From Anseranas semipalmata (taxonomy: Eukaryota; Chordata; Aves; Anseriformes; Anseranatidae), in NCBI GenBank assembly GCA_013399115.1, contig VXAA01002207.1:494348-558347 (forward strand): DNA of 64,000 nt. Reading direction: 5' to 3'. Positions 25,501-38,120 of this stretch are shown here, piece after piece. The position numbers were made by a program, and so were the translations under genes. Each line of letters opens with the position of its first letter. Position 1 is the stretch's first letter. Under the pieces are notes generated by a model, which was given only the letters and a program-made list of their open reading frames with translations, did no database searches and had not been told where the DNA came from.

Positions 25501-27312
25501 TACTTTCTTAGGAAGGATGTGTCATGACTAATATTATAACTGCATGAGTTTCACAACCCTAGATATACACTGTTTAGACACAGTTATATAAAATGAGGAA
25601 CAGTTTAGACATCCAAAGAACAGTAGTTATAAAAAAACAGTGTGCTGAGCTGATATCCATTTTAGGTCACCATTAGGAAATGCCATTTGGTTTTAGCTGC
25701 TTACCAAGATGGTTAACAAATGGATACTTCCAAAACTTCAGGTATATTTAAAGCTTGTAAATAACCCAGAAAGATTCCAGCAGTATTTGGAACCTACAAA
25801 AATTTTAGCATTTGCCTTTGGTAGTCTGTGGGCAATGAATGAATGGGCCCTGTTATGTCATTTCACTAAGCTAGTGCACACCTTTAAAAAATAGAAAAAA
25901 GAAGAAAAACCATCCAAACCTTGCAAGCTTTTGTGTTGGGATGTATGCCCCTGTGGGGAACTGAAGCACTGAGAGTCACCAGCCTACTGCTATTATGCCT
26001 GCAGGGTTGAAGCTGGCCAGCTGCTCTTTGTGCCCTTTGTGCTCAAGGGCTTGGCTTGGTAGTTTTTCATGGGTCTGTTTACTCTGACCTGCATACATAT
26101 CAGGAAAACTTAGGAAAAGGAAGTTAACAAGAATAAATCCAGAGGATGTGCATGGTAGAAGGCTCATTGTTGAATCCAGTCAAAATTACTTCAGAATTTT
26201 CATACATGAGACTATTTTTAAACTCTTTTCCTTGGGGGCTAGAAGGTTTAATAGATTACAAAAATATTTCCCACTCTTGAAACTAGACATCTGAATTAAA
26301 ATTGATTTAACTTTTTTTTTTTTTTTTTTAATCTAACAAAGCTGTTAAGTGTTTAAAAGCTGTTATCATTGGAAATAAGAAAAAAAAAAAAAAAGCCTGA
26401 ATACAAAGTTAGAAGAAATTGCCTGTTTCTGCCTTTGGTCTCAGTCAGATAAAATCTTACTGCAAACTGGGATGTAGGGACTTTGTGAATGGTCTTGATG
26501 GAAGGTGAAAAACTGATATTTTGTAACACATATGAACATATACTGTGATCAATGGGTCAAAAAGTAGAAAGTTGGGGCCTTCTGTAACCTTTGAAAAAAG
26601 GAATTCCAGGGTAAATTATTCAGGTTTGCTCTCTGTACTGGAAAGATTGCCATATAAACACACTAGCAATCATACATTAAAAAACAGATAATAGAAAAGG
26701 GAACCCCTTCTCAGATATGCAAAGAATATGTCTTTCAAGCATGACTTCTAGATTTTATCCAGGTTTATCCAGATTTTTTCTTCTGGAGTTTTAATCCAGA
26801 AATTATTTATTGACATGAGACAAATACACTGTTTAACCTCTGTTTAAGTGCGTGTTTAAAAAATGGTTTTCTTTTGCAGGTAACACTCAAGTTTAATGGG
26901 GTCTTTCAGAGAGCAAGCTTATTGTATCGGAGGTTAGGCAGAGGTTTGGGTCATTTGATGGAACAAAGCAAAGGTTTTCATGGTTTCCACAGCTGCTAAT
27001 CCTTTAAACATTACTTCAGGGGAAAAAAAAAAAAAAAGTTCATTAAAAAATGTCCACATTTTCTGCTTTAGAAATTAACACAATGCTGCAGACATATCAG
27101 TCCCTTTTCTATTTGTCTAAGTAAACCAGCTTATGTGAATAAGGGAAACTGAACAAGACCTCTTCCAAAAACACTCCACCAGTCAAAGCTGGAAAGGTCA
27201 AATTGTTTGAAAATGACTAATGATTAGTTTATAGTTCCTTTAATACACAGGTTCCATAACAATGGAATTAATCTTTAGAGGAAAAACATTAGAAGGTAGT
27301 TTACTCCCAAGG
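22501..27312. other. A+T-rich non-coding DNA, possible regulatory segments
   Basis: No gene was recognised. It includes three TAATTA homeodomain-core sites within 24214-24385, a 10-bp perfect hairpin at 24003-24025, a 12-bp palindrome AGCTGGCCAGCT at 26011-26022, and a T18 run (26312-26329) followed 50 bp later by an A-run (26381-26394). SOX/TCF-like words (for example AATCAAAGG near 24921) occur, but at this base composition they carry little weight alone. Confidence 0.45.
24003..24025. repeat. Short perfect inverted repeat, 10-bp arms
   Basis: TTCTCTGGCA, a 3-nt spacer GTA, then TGCCAGAGAA. All ten positions pair. No T-run or promoter element makes it a terminator, and this is eukaryotic DNA. 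Probably incidental, although it could form a small hairpin in RNA. Confidence 0.9.
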
Positions 27313-27388
27313 GAGACGTGCTGGGGTTTTGTACTAATAGTTATGATGAGCACTCATCAGGACAGACAGCAAAACCCCAGGACGTCTC
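27313..27388. other. Nested 76-nt hairpin (19-bp arms, one mismatch); possible structured RNA
   Basis: Arm 27313-27331 (starts GAGACGT, ends GGGGTTTTG) is complementary to arm 27370-27388 (starts CAAAACCCC, ends GACGTCTC) at 18 of 19 positions. The only mismatch is G27320 against G27381. The 38-nt loop contains a second stem, TGATGAG at 27344-27350 opposite CTCATCA at 27353-27359. The overall size (76 nt) and a long lower stem with a terminal loop resemble an animal pre-miRNA, but I recognise no known miRNA seed. It sits in a CpG-enriched block. Alternatives are a small palindromic transposon relic or a DNA-level palindrome. The structure is certain; the function is not. Confidence 0.9.
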
Positions 27389-27526
27389 ATTGTTTAATCA
27401 GTTCGGGTAATATCAAGTTGATTAATCAGCTGCGCTTCCTTCTGACAGAAGCTGTTCGCGTTTGCAGCGGTGGTAACATTCCTCATTCTGCATAACGCTG
27501 ACAGCAACGAACCCTCAGGAACTCCG
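27317..27526. promoter_or_regulatory. CpG-enriched block, candidate regulatory or transcribed element
   Basis: I count 10 CpG dinucleotides in 210 bp, well above the surrounding kilobases, where CpG is rare. It holds the 76-nt hairpin, a palindromic TGATTAATCA near 27419-27428 that could bind PBX/HOX- or paired-type homeodomains, and a weaker second hairpin at 27454-27512. Retention of CpG in methylated vertebrate DNA suggests selection or hypomethylation. A 77-codon + strand frame (27262-27495) runs through it but matches nothing and is probably incidental. Confidence 0.35.
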
Positions 27527-30500
27527 GTCTCTGACATTGGGCAGAAAGAGCAAAGTTTCATTAAGCTCTTCTTATCTTTTCCTTCCCTTTTTATCTTTTT
27601 GTTTGTTTGTTTGGTTGGTTGGTTTTGAACAGCAAAATGCTTTGAAGTGAAACCCTAGAAGCATTTTGTCTGTGTCTTATGACTACTGTTAGTGTCTCAA
27701 AAGTGGATTGGGTGATTCGGTGTTCTGGGGAAAGTCAGACCTTCTCCTTGACTTCCCTGGGGACAGGATTTTACTGTTTAAGTGAAGTCTGCCTTAGTTT
27801 CTCTCATAAAAATTCTTTTTGAACACTACTATAGGTGTAAGAATACATGAGTATTATTTGAAGTCCATACAGTTCATGGATGCATGTTAGAGTTGGAGAC
27901 AGAACCTGGTCGGCTGTCATGAATTCCAGCATGGTATAATCGTCCATGAGTTAAATTCCTGAGCTTTCTACAATGCAACGAGCCTGTAACCATGAGGAAG
28001 AGAATTCAATTTTTAATTTAAAGTGATCTAAATTAAATAAAATGCAAGAAGATGTACAGTGGTTATATATAGCTGGAGTGTTGCAGTGTATCAAAACAAT
28101 ATATATATATATTTTTTTTTTTTTAATGAAAACTATTTAAAACTATTTTATCAATTTTGATTTACACAATTTGCTCTGAGAGCATGAAAACTCTCATTTA
28201 TCCATTTTGCACACAGGAAAGAAAATGATTAAATGGCAATAACGATCAGTGAGATTCTATACAACCATTTACTATTACTATCCAATAATGCACTTTAATG
28301 TCTAAAGTGTCCTTTGGTGACAGCTCCAAAGCAGATCACTGGTGTTTGCTAGCACTAAAGTGCTTCCTTTTTAAAATAATTTGTTGTGCATTTTATGTGG
28401 CCATACTAGGACATCATGTTTTCTTTTTTGCTGGTTATTAGGTGAACGGTTTAAGGAGGGCGCAAACGAGCAATATAAGTACTGCCAGATTTTAGGCATT
28501 TGTTTTCGGAATCGTTTGAAAGGGTAAATTTGAGAAATATGCAAACTATAAATGGAACTTTATGTAGTCTAGAAGAAAGAGGCTCATATTATTGGATGTC
28601 ATTGTCTTCTGTCCTCTCTGTTTGCCTGTCTTTATATATGTCTTCTTTTGTCTAATTGCACAATAATCATAAAGAGATAATGTTTGCAACTTGCAATTCT
28701 TATGAAATTGTGACGAAAAGAACAAATGCATGTGCATTAGTATGTGCTATTATCCCATTAGGGATGGGAAGAGAAACATACCTTTGAATTTCAAAGACCT
28801 TCAATGCATTAAATTGGAACCAGTCATTTAATGGACAGAGAAGGGAGAAGAAAGACTATCTCTTTTTTTTAATGTTCTCTTCTTTTTCTTTCTTTAAAAA
28901 TTACTGAAATAGAATACTGTGAGAAAAGTCAAGTCATCAGTGAGCATTTAAGAACATCTCAGGGCAAAACTTGAAAGCATCAGTTGTTGCTGAGGTGGAA
29001 TTTCCACAGATTTCAGGTTATTGCTCCTTGTTAAATTTCTGAGATAACAAACTCATTTGGCTAGCTACCTGAAATCCTGACAAACATAAAGAACATTTAA
29101 TTCTTCCAAGAAGGAAAAAAATAACTTATATGCTTGGAGTGCTTGTTTCAGCTGATCAATAAAAACTGAAGCCATAGCAGTCTGAACATAAGAGCAAATG
29201 GGGGAGTTTCACTTCTCCTAGGGTTACTTTGGGCCAATTGTCTCTTGTTTTGCACTTTGTTACCAACTGATGCTGTAGTCTGATGTTTGGTTGCTACCTT
29301 CCAACAAATCTTCGTAGATTTGCATAGATAAGCCTTGAGTGTGTAGTCATTTCTGCATAAAAGCACATCCTGTGTGAATAAGAATGTGCACTGAAGCCAA
29401 GAGGGCCTATCTGTCCCTTGAGATCATCTCTTTGTCTCCAGAGCTGTGGGTGCTATTGCAGAACTGGGGCTTCAGCTTAAAAATGCTCTGCAATCCTGAA
29501 GATAAGAAACATGTGGAAAGTACCTATGAAATGCAGGGATGAAAAGAAAATGAGCATTACATACAAATTGCATCTGTGTTCACCTCCAATTTGATTCAAC
29601 CTCTTATGGCCAAAAAAAGCGAAATAGGCAACACTGGACTCTGGCCCACCATTTTCCTGTTTGACCTGCCAGAGGACATTTCAATTGTAGGTTTTACTTC
29701 AGATGCACCTCTAATATAATCCTATACTTCGTTTGCTATTGAGAAACAAGTATTAGACACTGCTGTCATATGTACATTCTATGAACTGATGGGGAGGAGG
29801 AATGATTGCATATTATAAAAATCTCACCGTTAACATAAACGTTTATTTCCAGCCAGTAGGAGGGGATGCCCTACATGTAAAGCTGGCCTATGGAGACACA
29901 GTATGTGTAAAATATGATGAATGCAAGAAAACAGTGATGATGCAGAGAGCTGTTATTTATTTATGTTCCATAAGCAATATGCACATCCCCTCTAAGGGGG
30001 AAATTCATAAAGGGAAAATGCTATGAATAGAGCTGTACAAATCTTGAATAGCCAATTCACAACAAGTTCTCTCTCCGCTTTAAAGGGATTTGCTATAAAC
30101 ATTTTTACTTCCCCTCTGTGTATGAGGAGGTGCCCTGATGACCCAGAGACATGGTACAAAGGCCACCCAGGTCAACGAATGCCTTTGCAGTGTTTTCAGT
30201 AGGCTTTAAGTCAGGTCACACTGCAAGAGTTGCAATGCTCAAGGAGTTGACATTTTTTCAGAAATGCATTTCCATTAAAAACTTCATTTTTGAGGAGTCA
30301 TTAGTTATAGCTTTGCTCAGATGGAGCTGAGACTTTCTATCCATAGTCTTAGTATAGATGCAATTTTAGGTAGGTTTCTGGGAACTGAGCAAACATAGAG
30401 CAATACAAAAGGGAGGGAGGTAATGTACATTAAAAAGCCAGCAAAGGGATATGTAAAGCACTGAGTTTGAATATTTAATAATAAAACCTATGTTCTACAG

Positions 30501-31759
30501 AACTGTTTTAGGACCTTGAACTTTTATATTGTTAATTCTGGTGTTTTCAAACATTTAATCTGCAGTTTTACATTCCTGGGCTGAACTCAGACTTTTTCAG
30601 ATTTATTGATTGAAATTTGCAGACTTCTGCTATCTGAATTAAGGGAAAGAAAACATAGGCTAGAGATACTGAATAAGCCCTGGAAATACGGAATATGCAC
30701 TTCCAGTCAGCATGCGGCTGAAGTGGGGAAAAGCTGCATATTTGAAAAGGGATCATGTTCTTGATAGAAGAAAACACTTCCATCACAGTGTATAGGTATG
30801 CTTCTAATTTTACTTACCAATAATGCAAACCAAGAATTAGGAAAATCAGAAGTTTTGCACATAAATAATACTTCCCAAGGAACGGTACTTTTCCAAGAGT
30901 TGAAGGTGAGAAATGAACTGACAACATCAAATATTCTCAGAAAAGATTTTAGGGGAGCCTGAGGAAGCCTGTCCTGCCTCACACTCTATATTTTCCTGGA
31001 TTTTTCTTGGTTCTTGGTGGGTGGCACTGGACAGCGCCAGTCACTCCCAACCGATAAATCATACTACCAATCAACATACAGAAAACAATAGCAAACAACT
31101 CCCAAGTTATTGTTATGTGCTTTGACATATTTTGCACCATTGAGGGAAATGCAAGTTAAATTTTAAACTCTTCCTTGCATCCAGGACTACATTCTTAACT
31201 CTTTAAAAAAAAAAAAAAAGAAGAAGCTGAGATAGTCATAATATCAGTTTAGACAACATCTTTAAGACAGAAACACTAATCAGTGCAAGACTCAGAATGA
31301 AATCATGAAATCTGACAACATTGCAATTTATGTGAGAGATCATAAGTCTTTCTTTCAAGCACATGTGTTACACAGTCTTCTATAAATACTATTTTCCTTT
31401 CTAACTTGTTGCTCTTGCTGTCAGGTTTTGCTTTTCAGATAGTCTCCTGTTGTAGTATTCTGCTCTTGAAGGATAGGGTGGAGAATCACCCTCACGTAAT
31501 TCATACATGGTAGGAGTGGTCTCAGCTGTATTTCAGGATGAGGGAAGCTATGTACCTGAAGTGCAAAACCGCGATACCTCTTACGCGTTTTTAGAGAAAC
31601 CTAAGTAGCTGATGCAATGTGTGGGGAAAAGAGACAACTGTTTCTTTTCTTTGCTTTCCATCATCTTTTTAGCTTTCTCCTGTCCAGCTTCCCACTAGAC
31701 ATACTGTTTTCCAGTGTCTTCCCTCTCTGATGTAAGGACGAAGCAGATAATTTAGCGTT

Positions 31760-31781
31760 AGTCCCACTGCCCAGTGGGACT
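31760..31781. repeat. Short perfect inverted repeat, 10-bp arms, 2-nt centre
   Basis: AGTCCCACTG, CC, then CAGTGGGACT. A perfect 22-bp palindromic unit. It could extrude only as a very tight DNA hairpin. No protein-binding identity is recognised. Confidence 0.92.
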
Positions 31782-33147
31782 TCAAACATGCCACTTCTTT
31801 CTTTTCTGCTATTTCTGATCACTGCCATTTCTGATTATTCTCTCCTTAAAGTCATTTGTCATGTCCTTGTAGGTATGTCTGATGGAACTTCTCCCCTTGC
31901 TCAATCCATTCAGCTGGCTGAGCAGCTGACAAGCTCACTAAAAGTTAACCCTAGAAGATCTCTGTCATATCACTGTTTACCTTGACAGGCATTAGGCAGA
32001 GTAATGGCAAAAATGTACAAGTAGCATTGTACAGTTAAAACCAGACCAGCAAGTGAAACATACTGGGACAGTTCTCTGGCATTGAGGTCAACAGACACAG
32101 AGCTACTTATATCTGTGGTGTTAGGTCCAAATCAGGGTGGCCACGTGCAAACTGGCACCTGGAACTGGTGCTGGGATGGACTGCTACTTGGGATGGGCCC
32201 CAGGCATGGCTGGGAGCAGAACACGTAGAAAACATGGGCTGAAGCCAGTCCTAGATGGTTTGTAGGCACTTCTTCTTCTCATTGCTTCCCTCAGACCATT
32301 TAGCAGATGGGCAGACATGGAAAGTGATGAGAGAAAGGGCGCGTATCTGCTTTGCCTCTGAAGACAGCAAGTCATATGTTTGCTACCCAGAAGGCTCCCA
32401 GGCCTAGAAAGGATGTTTCATATTTCAGCTATCCCTCATGCCTGGATACCAGGTTTGCTTTTAAAGCATTTACTTTATTTCATTAATTGTGCACATAATT
32501 AATATATGTACATTGATTTGAGGAATAGACTTAATGACAGGGAAGGGGAGCTCTGCTTTCCTTTTAGGCAGAGGACTGTGATGGACTGAATATGTCAGGC
32601 CAGAGAAATGTGCATTTACCACAGGGGGTTATTGATTCTCCTGGGGTGCTCCTGGCTAACAATGGTGTCTTTAAAAGATGAAAATGCTTTGGGTTTAGGA
32701 TGGGACATGAGCCAGGAAAAAAGATTCATGCAAGGCATTTTCAAAGGTGCAGAACTGTGAGGTAAGTAATTTTCTCATATAACGCATATACGATGTAGCA
32801 GAAGCAAGCCCGTTCACCTTAAACTTTTCGTGCATGTGCGCCTTTCTGCCTGAGAAGAGATGGCATGGTACCCTAGCTAGTTTGGGGCTGCAAGAGGAAT
32901 TCGTACAATGTAGGATTGCAAGTGAGTCAGTAAACAGGAAAGAAGTGTTTCTGGTGGATTTTTAATCAAATCTTGATTTGAGCATCTTGATTTCCATTTT
33001 ATTTTTTTTTCATGAACTCCCACAAAGGATAGCCCCTCTCTGTGAGCATGCTAATGCAAAGTAAAGAGAGGGACTGGTAGAGAATTTAATTTAAAGGAGA
33101 AATAATTTCATTTATAGGAAATAATAACTGATTTTAACAAACATGAT

Positions 33148-33320
33148 GTGAATGTGTGTGTGTGTGCCTACATGCATGTACAAATGCGTATACATGTATG
33201 TCTATGTACCTGCATATGTATATATATAGGTTTCTGTAAATGTAAGTGCAGATATAAGTATAGATGTTTATATAGAGAGATGTGTGTATTTGTAAGTGCA
33301 TATATATGTGTGTGTGTGCT
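33148..33320. repeat. Degenerate TG/TA-rich microsatellite tract
   Basis: Alternating purine-pyrimidine sequence begins with GTGTGTGTGTG near 33153, passes through ATGCATGTA and TATATATA words, and ends with TGTGTGTGTG near 33307-33318. The open frame across it (33148-33447, Cys/Val/Tyr/Met-rich) is a translation of the repeat and not a gene. Confidence 0.85.
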
Positions 33321-34320
33321 TCTTGGATCGTTCAAGAAGAGAACAGAAATGACACAATATGGTTTAGGTATTCAGCTATGTAGCTCAACTTCTAAAGAAG
33401 TGCTGGTAATAAAAATCCTTCTACTGCCCATAACCACAAAACGCTAATTAAAAAAGAATATTTTACATGAATTACAGCTGAATAAGTAATACACCAGTAT
33501 TTTCATCACCAACTAGCAAAAGATTTGTAAAGTTGCTAATTTGCATTGAAGTTTATTTATGGGTTGTATCAAGTTATATGGAAATAGCATAATAGCATAA
33601 TAATTAGCAATACAGAAATGACTTAGCAAAAAAATAGAGAAACATAAAGATGAGAAAATATGAAAGACTCCGCTTAATTTTACTTAAGTAATCATGAACT
33701 ATTGGCTCTTGACATATCATCATCATCACTTCATAAATTTACCTCAACTATAAGTTTATCATTGTACCAAGCATTTGATCCAAGCATAAGATCTTCGGGC
33801 TTTTTGAATATATATTGCCTGCATTTCCCATCCTGTCTGACAAAAATTATGAAGAGAATATTGCGCCTGAATCCTGATTTCATATCTGATATCATAAATT
33901 ATATAATATTTCTAACAATGCTTATGATACTTCATCTCTACACTAACTTTGGATCTCTCCATATTAATGAGATTATTTAGAGTATTCAGTCCAAAAAATG
34001 TACATCTACTTCAAACAAACGTGGCACAGTTGCTACATTATGCACAGTGTTCTACTTTACCACTCTAAATAACCTCTGGAAGTGATGTCTTTACTGGAAA
34101 AACCTTTCTCCTTAATGTACAAAACTGCATCAGTTTGTGTGTCAACATTATGGTACATGCGGAGGAGATGAAGCCAAATTTTCAGTATTGAATGATTTTA
34201 CTCCTTTCTGGATCCTAGACTTTCAAGCACAGTGCTTTTTATTGTCTCTGTCTAGTAGAATAATGAAGGAGATGTCATATCTTTAAGTTAGATTCTGCAA
34301 AACTGCAGAAAAAAAGACTT

Positions 34321-34352
34321 TGTGTGTGTGTGTGTGTATGTGTGTGTGTGCG
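34321..34352. repeat. (TG)n microsatellite
   Basis: About sixteen TG units with one TA interruption, ending in CGC. Read directly. Confidence 0.97.
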
Positions 34353-37300
34353 CAAATCATAAAAAGCATACCTTATAAATAGAAATGTTACATATGCATT
34401 TCTGTTTGTTTTCAGGAATCATGGCAGGAATGGACTTTAAAGCTCTGTAATGATCATAACTGTGCATTTCCGTGCTTCCCAAGGATTTTTTTTCCTTTTA
34501 CATTTTCTGTGGTTTTAGTATTAATTTTCATCATTATACTCATGTGACTTCTTCCCCTTAGTTACAGGTGCATATTAGACTTTTAGCTGGTGAATAGGTT
34601 TTGCCTTCATGTGGAATAGAAAAGACAGACAAATATGCAGTAAATTTCCAAATTGTCTTATTTTACACCCAAGCTGAATTCAATGTTAGTCAGCAGTTAG
34701 TGTCATTAGAAGCACTCGGCTGAGGTAGTGTTTTCACTTTGGTCCAGGAAAAGAAAAAACAGCAAAAAAACTCCTTTATTTTGTCAACAACAAGCCATAC
34801 TTGGCCTTCTTGAAAAAGGAACTAGTTTCAGATGGCTGAAATTGAAGTGCCATTTGGTTTAAGTAGACAACTTTGTTTTGTAGTACTGTCACTCAGATCA
34901 CTTCCATCAAGGGTAAATTCATTCTAACTAAACACCCACCAACACAACAATGTTTTAACTGAAAACACATGGAGGCTTCTCCCTTAGTCCTGAGACAGGG
35001 GTGCCACACTGTAACCTGTTGTTCTGGAAAAGGTCAGTCACTCAGGTCTATAGCTTCTTTCAACTTGATGATAGACTGAAGAGCTTATGTTAGACACATG
35101 TTTGTCCTCAGCTTCAAGATTGCCCATGGACAGAAGGGTTCACCTTCAGCAGACAACTCAGTTGGCTGTAGGGCTGAAGGCTTTCTTCTCAACTGACTAT
35201 ACAGGGAGATGAGTTTGGCAAGTTCCTAACTCAGCTCCTCAGTTAGGTGTTTAAGGTTAGGTTGGATTTATCAGAAGGCTGCTAAACCCTTTGAACTTTA
35301 GCTTGTTCCTACAAGACTTTTGCTGTTGATGTAACCCAGAGCATGCTCCTTGATGCTCCTGATTGCTCTGAAGTCATACTGTAGAAAAGCAGCTCAAATG
35401 TCTTCCCACCTTTCCTCAAGTCCTCAGCAGAGCACAGATCAGATCGGATCACAAAAATTTGTCTCCTTGGCTTTGCATCGAGACTATCCCATTGTGTTGT
35501 ACTGCAATGGAAGAAAATAAAACATACAATTTGGCAAAGTGCCAATGATATAATATCAAGGAAAAAATTACAGAGTGCTATATTGAACTTATCCTCACAT
35601 CTTTAAGTAAGTGAAAATATAGTAGTTATGCTGACTGAAATCCGTTTTATCTTAGTCTTGTGAGATAGACAATTACATTTCTTTCTTTCTTTACTGAAAT
35701 AACCCCTGATCTCAAACTGACCTTTTCTGAATTCAAAGTTTCTATACAAGCATCATAAGCAGTAAGGTAAAGCAGCAGTTTTTACCCTCCTATTCAAAAG
35801 TATCTCATGAAATTCTCTGAAAAATACAAAATGACCTGTGAATTTGACTTAGCCAAAGGAAAAGACTAAAATAAACTGAGTAAAAAGAAATTAGGTTTAT
35901 GTGATACAAGGATTTAAATGTCATTCCTGGCAGGAACTAGGAACATATTTGAAAAGGCATACTAGGAACACTTCATTATAGCCCTAAAGCCAGCAATACT
36001 TGAGGACTATTGTATTTCATTACACAGCAATGACAGGTACCACATAAATAACAACAGAACTGCTAAGTTACAAGAATGAATGTGAAATTTTGGGGACTCT
36101 GAACTCTAGAGCAATAATTCTTATTTTACCATGTAAAAGTCTATCTTCTATACATAGTTGGTATTTGGCTATTGTAGGAAAAAAAGTTATGGTTTTATAT
36201 CAAATGAAATTAAACAGAATGCTTAATTTAAGATGACTAACACGCTCTGAAATAATAATAAAAATCCCATGGGTATAAATATATTTTTTTTCTGTATTCT
36301 GATTCTTTGTTTCTTAGAAGTCTCTTATAGTGTATTTTTAGTAATTGCTTTTTGAACTAAAATATGTATAAATAAAGACTGCATCGCCCAAAAAAGGAAG
36401 CTCATTTAAAAAGAGTTTTCCTTACCCTATTCACTGAACACAGAATTGGGCCCTTATTGTAACGTTACCCTTCTAGGGCTATGGGGTACAGATACAGCAA
36501 GCATACCAGAGCTCATTTGCAGGCTGAGAAATGCAATGGATTTCTCATCTGAAACAGAAACAGGTGAAATGTTTAAGTTATTTTCTATCTTTCTTTTTGT
36601 CTTGAATGAATAAAGGGAAAAGCTCATAACAGGTATGGCGGCTTTTACTGAAAAAATGTTGTAGCTATGGAATAAAATCTCCAAAGAAATTATCTGAATC
36701 TCTGTTTGTAGCAACCTCTGCTTGTAAAAAGCTGAATGGCAGGTTGTTAATAACCCTGTTCAGACTGGCCAAAATTCTGCTGTCACATTTTAATCTGATT
36801 TCTAGTCCTCTCTGTTTTCCTAGAAGTGTATTTAACATCTGAATGAACAGCTCCCTCACAACTCTCTGCTAACTCTTTCTCCATTGTTCTCAAGGGTCAC
36901 TACTAATAATAATTACTTCTGAAGAAGAAGTTTTTCCTATGATGAGTTAAACCTAAAAAACAAAACCCAAAGAGTAGTACAATTCCCTCAGGACAGCGTT
37001 ATTCAGTTTTAAATTGCTCCCACTAGAAGACTGAGAATTTTACACATATCCAGAATTGCTTTTACAATAAAAAATAAATGTTCTATAAGTGACAGTATCA
37101 TGGGAATATCAACAGCACTGACATAAGTCTAGTCGATTCTGTGATAGAAGCCAGCATTCCTTGAGCTCCTCTTTCTTCCTTTTTCTTTTCACACTTCTTC
37201 CTGAGTCACCACCCGTTCTCAGCTTGGCTTTATTTTTCAACATTCATTGTTTGATAGATGCTATTTTAATTGAATTCTGTTCTTTAAGTATTTGTTCATC

Positions 37301-38120
37301 TGGACTATGAGCTCACCTCTCCTGATGTGTCATTGCCCGTATCAAACACATTCATTGCATTTAATCTGGAGTCTTCTCAAAGTCTGCACTCACTCAGACC
37401 TGTATGCTTTCAAAAAGAGATTTCCATTTTACCTTTTGACATTTATGTCCTGTTCTATTTTTCTGTCGATATTTGGTGCATCTATGAGGTGTTCCTTTGC
37501 TAATTACAAATTACACATTACTATAAAGATGACATGCTTTCCTAGGAAAGGTGCTGATGCCCAAAGGAGATGGAGTACAGCTATTCCACACATTATGATT
37601 TGCTATCTATTATACAAAGTGAAGAAATAATACTGTAGAATAAAGTGAATGGCATCATACATTGTAGTTGATAAACACGGGTTGTAAGGAGCTAAAAAGC
37701 ACCTTCTCTTGCCTGTATTTTATTTATGCATATGGTATGTGTAGCACCAGTGTTACTGCAGTTCTTGATGAAACTATGGCACATCTATTGGTACCCATTC
37801 TCTCACATTAAACTGCAGACAAAACCTGTAGAGGCTGAAATTAATACCACGGCAATCTTGTCCCAATCCCTTCTGTTGCTGCTTTTAAACAAAGAGAAAT
37901 GTAAAAATGCCTTAAATGGCAAAAATGCATAGAAATAAGAGGGGAAGAAACAAATCAGGCACATTCGTTCTGTTCCCAGAGACCTTCCTCTTTAGTGAGG
38001 TAAACATGAGCAGAACATTTGTTAATCTCAGGGTAAAAATCTACCTTTTTTGGAAAATGCTCTGGGTGCATAGGGGAAAAATACACTTAAGGATGGTACG
38101 TGGAGGAAAGTAGTGTAAAG

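Larger units (their letters stand above)
27527..38120. other. A+T-rich non-coding DNA with microsatellites
   Basis: No gene was recognised. It contains (TTTG)/(GGTT) repeats near 27598-27625, a (TA)n/T-run at about 28100-28125, an A-run near 31203-31219, small hairpins at 31565-31592 and 31760-31781, and TG/TA-rich tracts at 33148-33320 and 34321-34352. Segments near 28230-28530 and 29800-30250 look like unique, less monotonous sequence and are plausible conserved non-coding elements. Nothing within one sequence can prove that. Confidence 0.5.

Noticed and set aside
26312..26394. T-run followed by A-run as a retroposon or hairpin
   Set aside because: Homopolymers at this spacing are common in A+T-rich DNA. 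No element body or target duplication is visible.
29802..30026. 74-aa frame as a possible coding exon
   Set aside because: Plausible-looking peptide but no family match. The surrounding sequence looks more like unique non-coding DNA.
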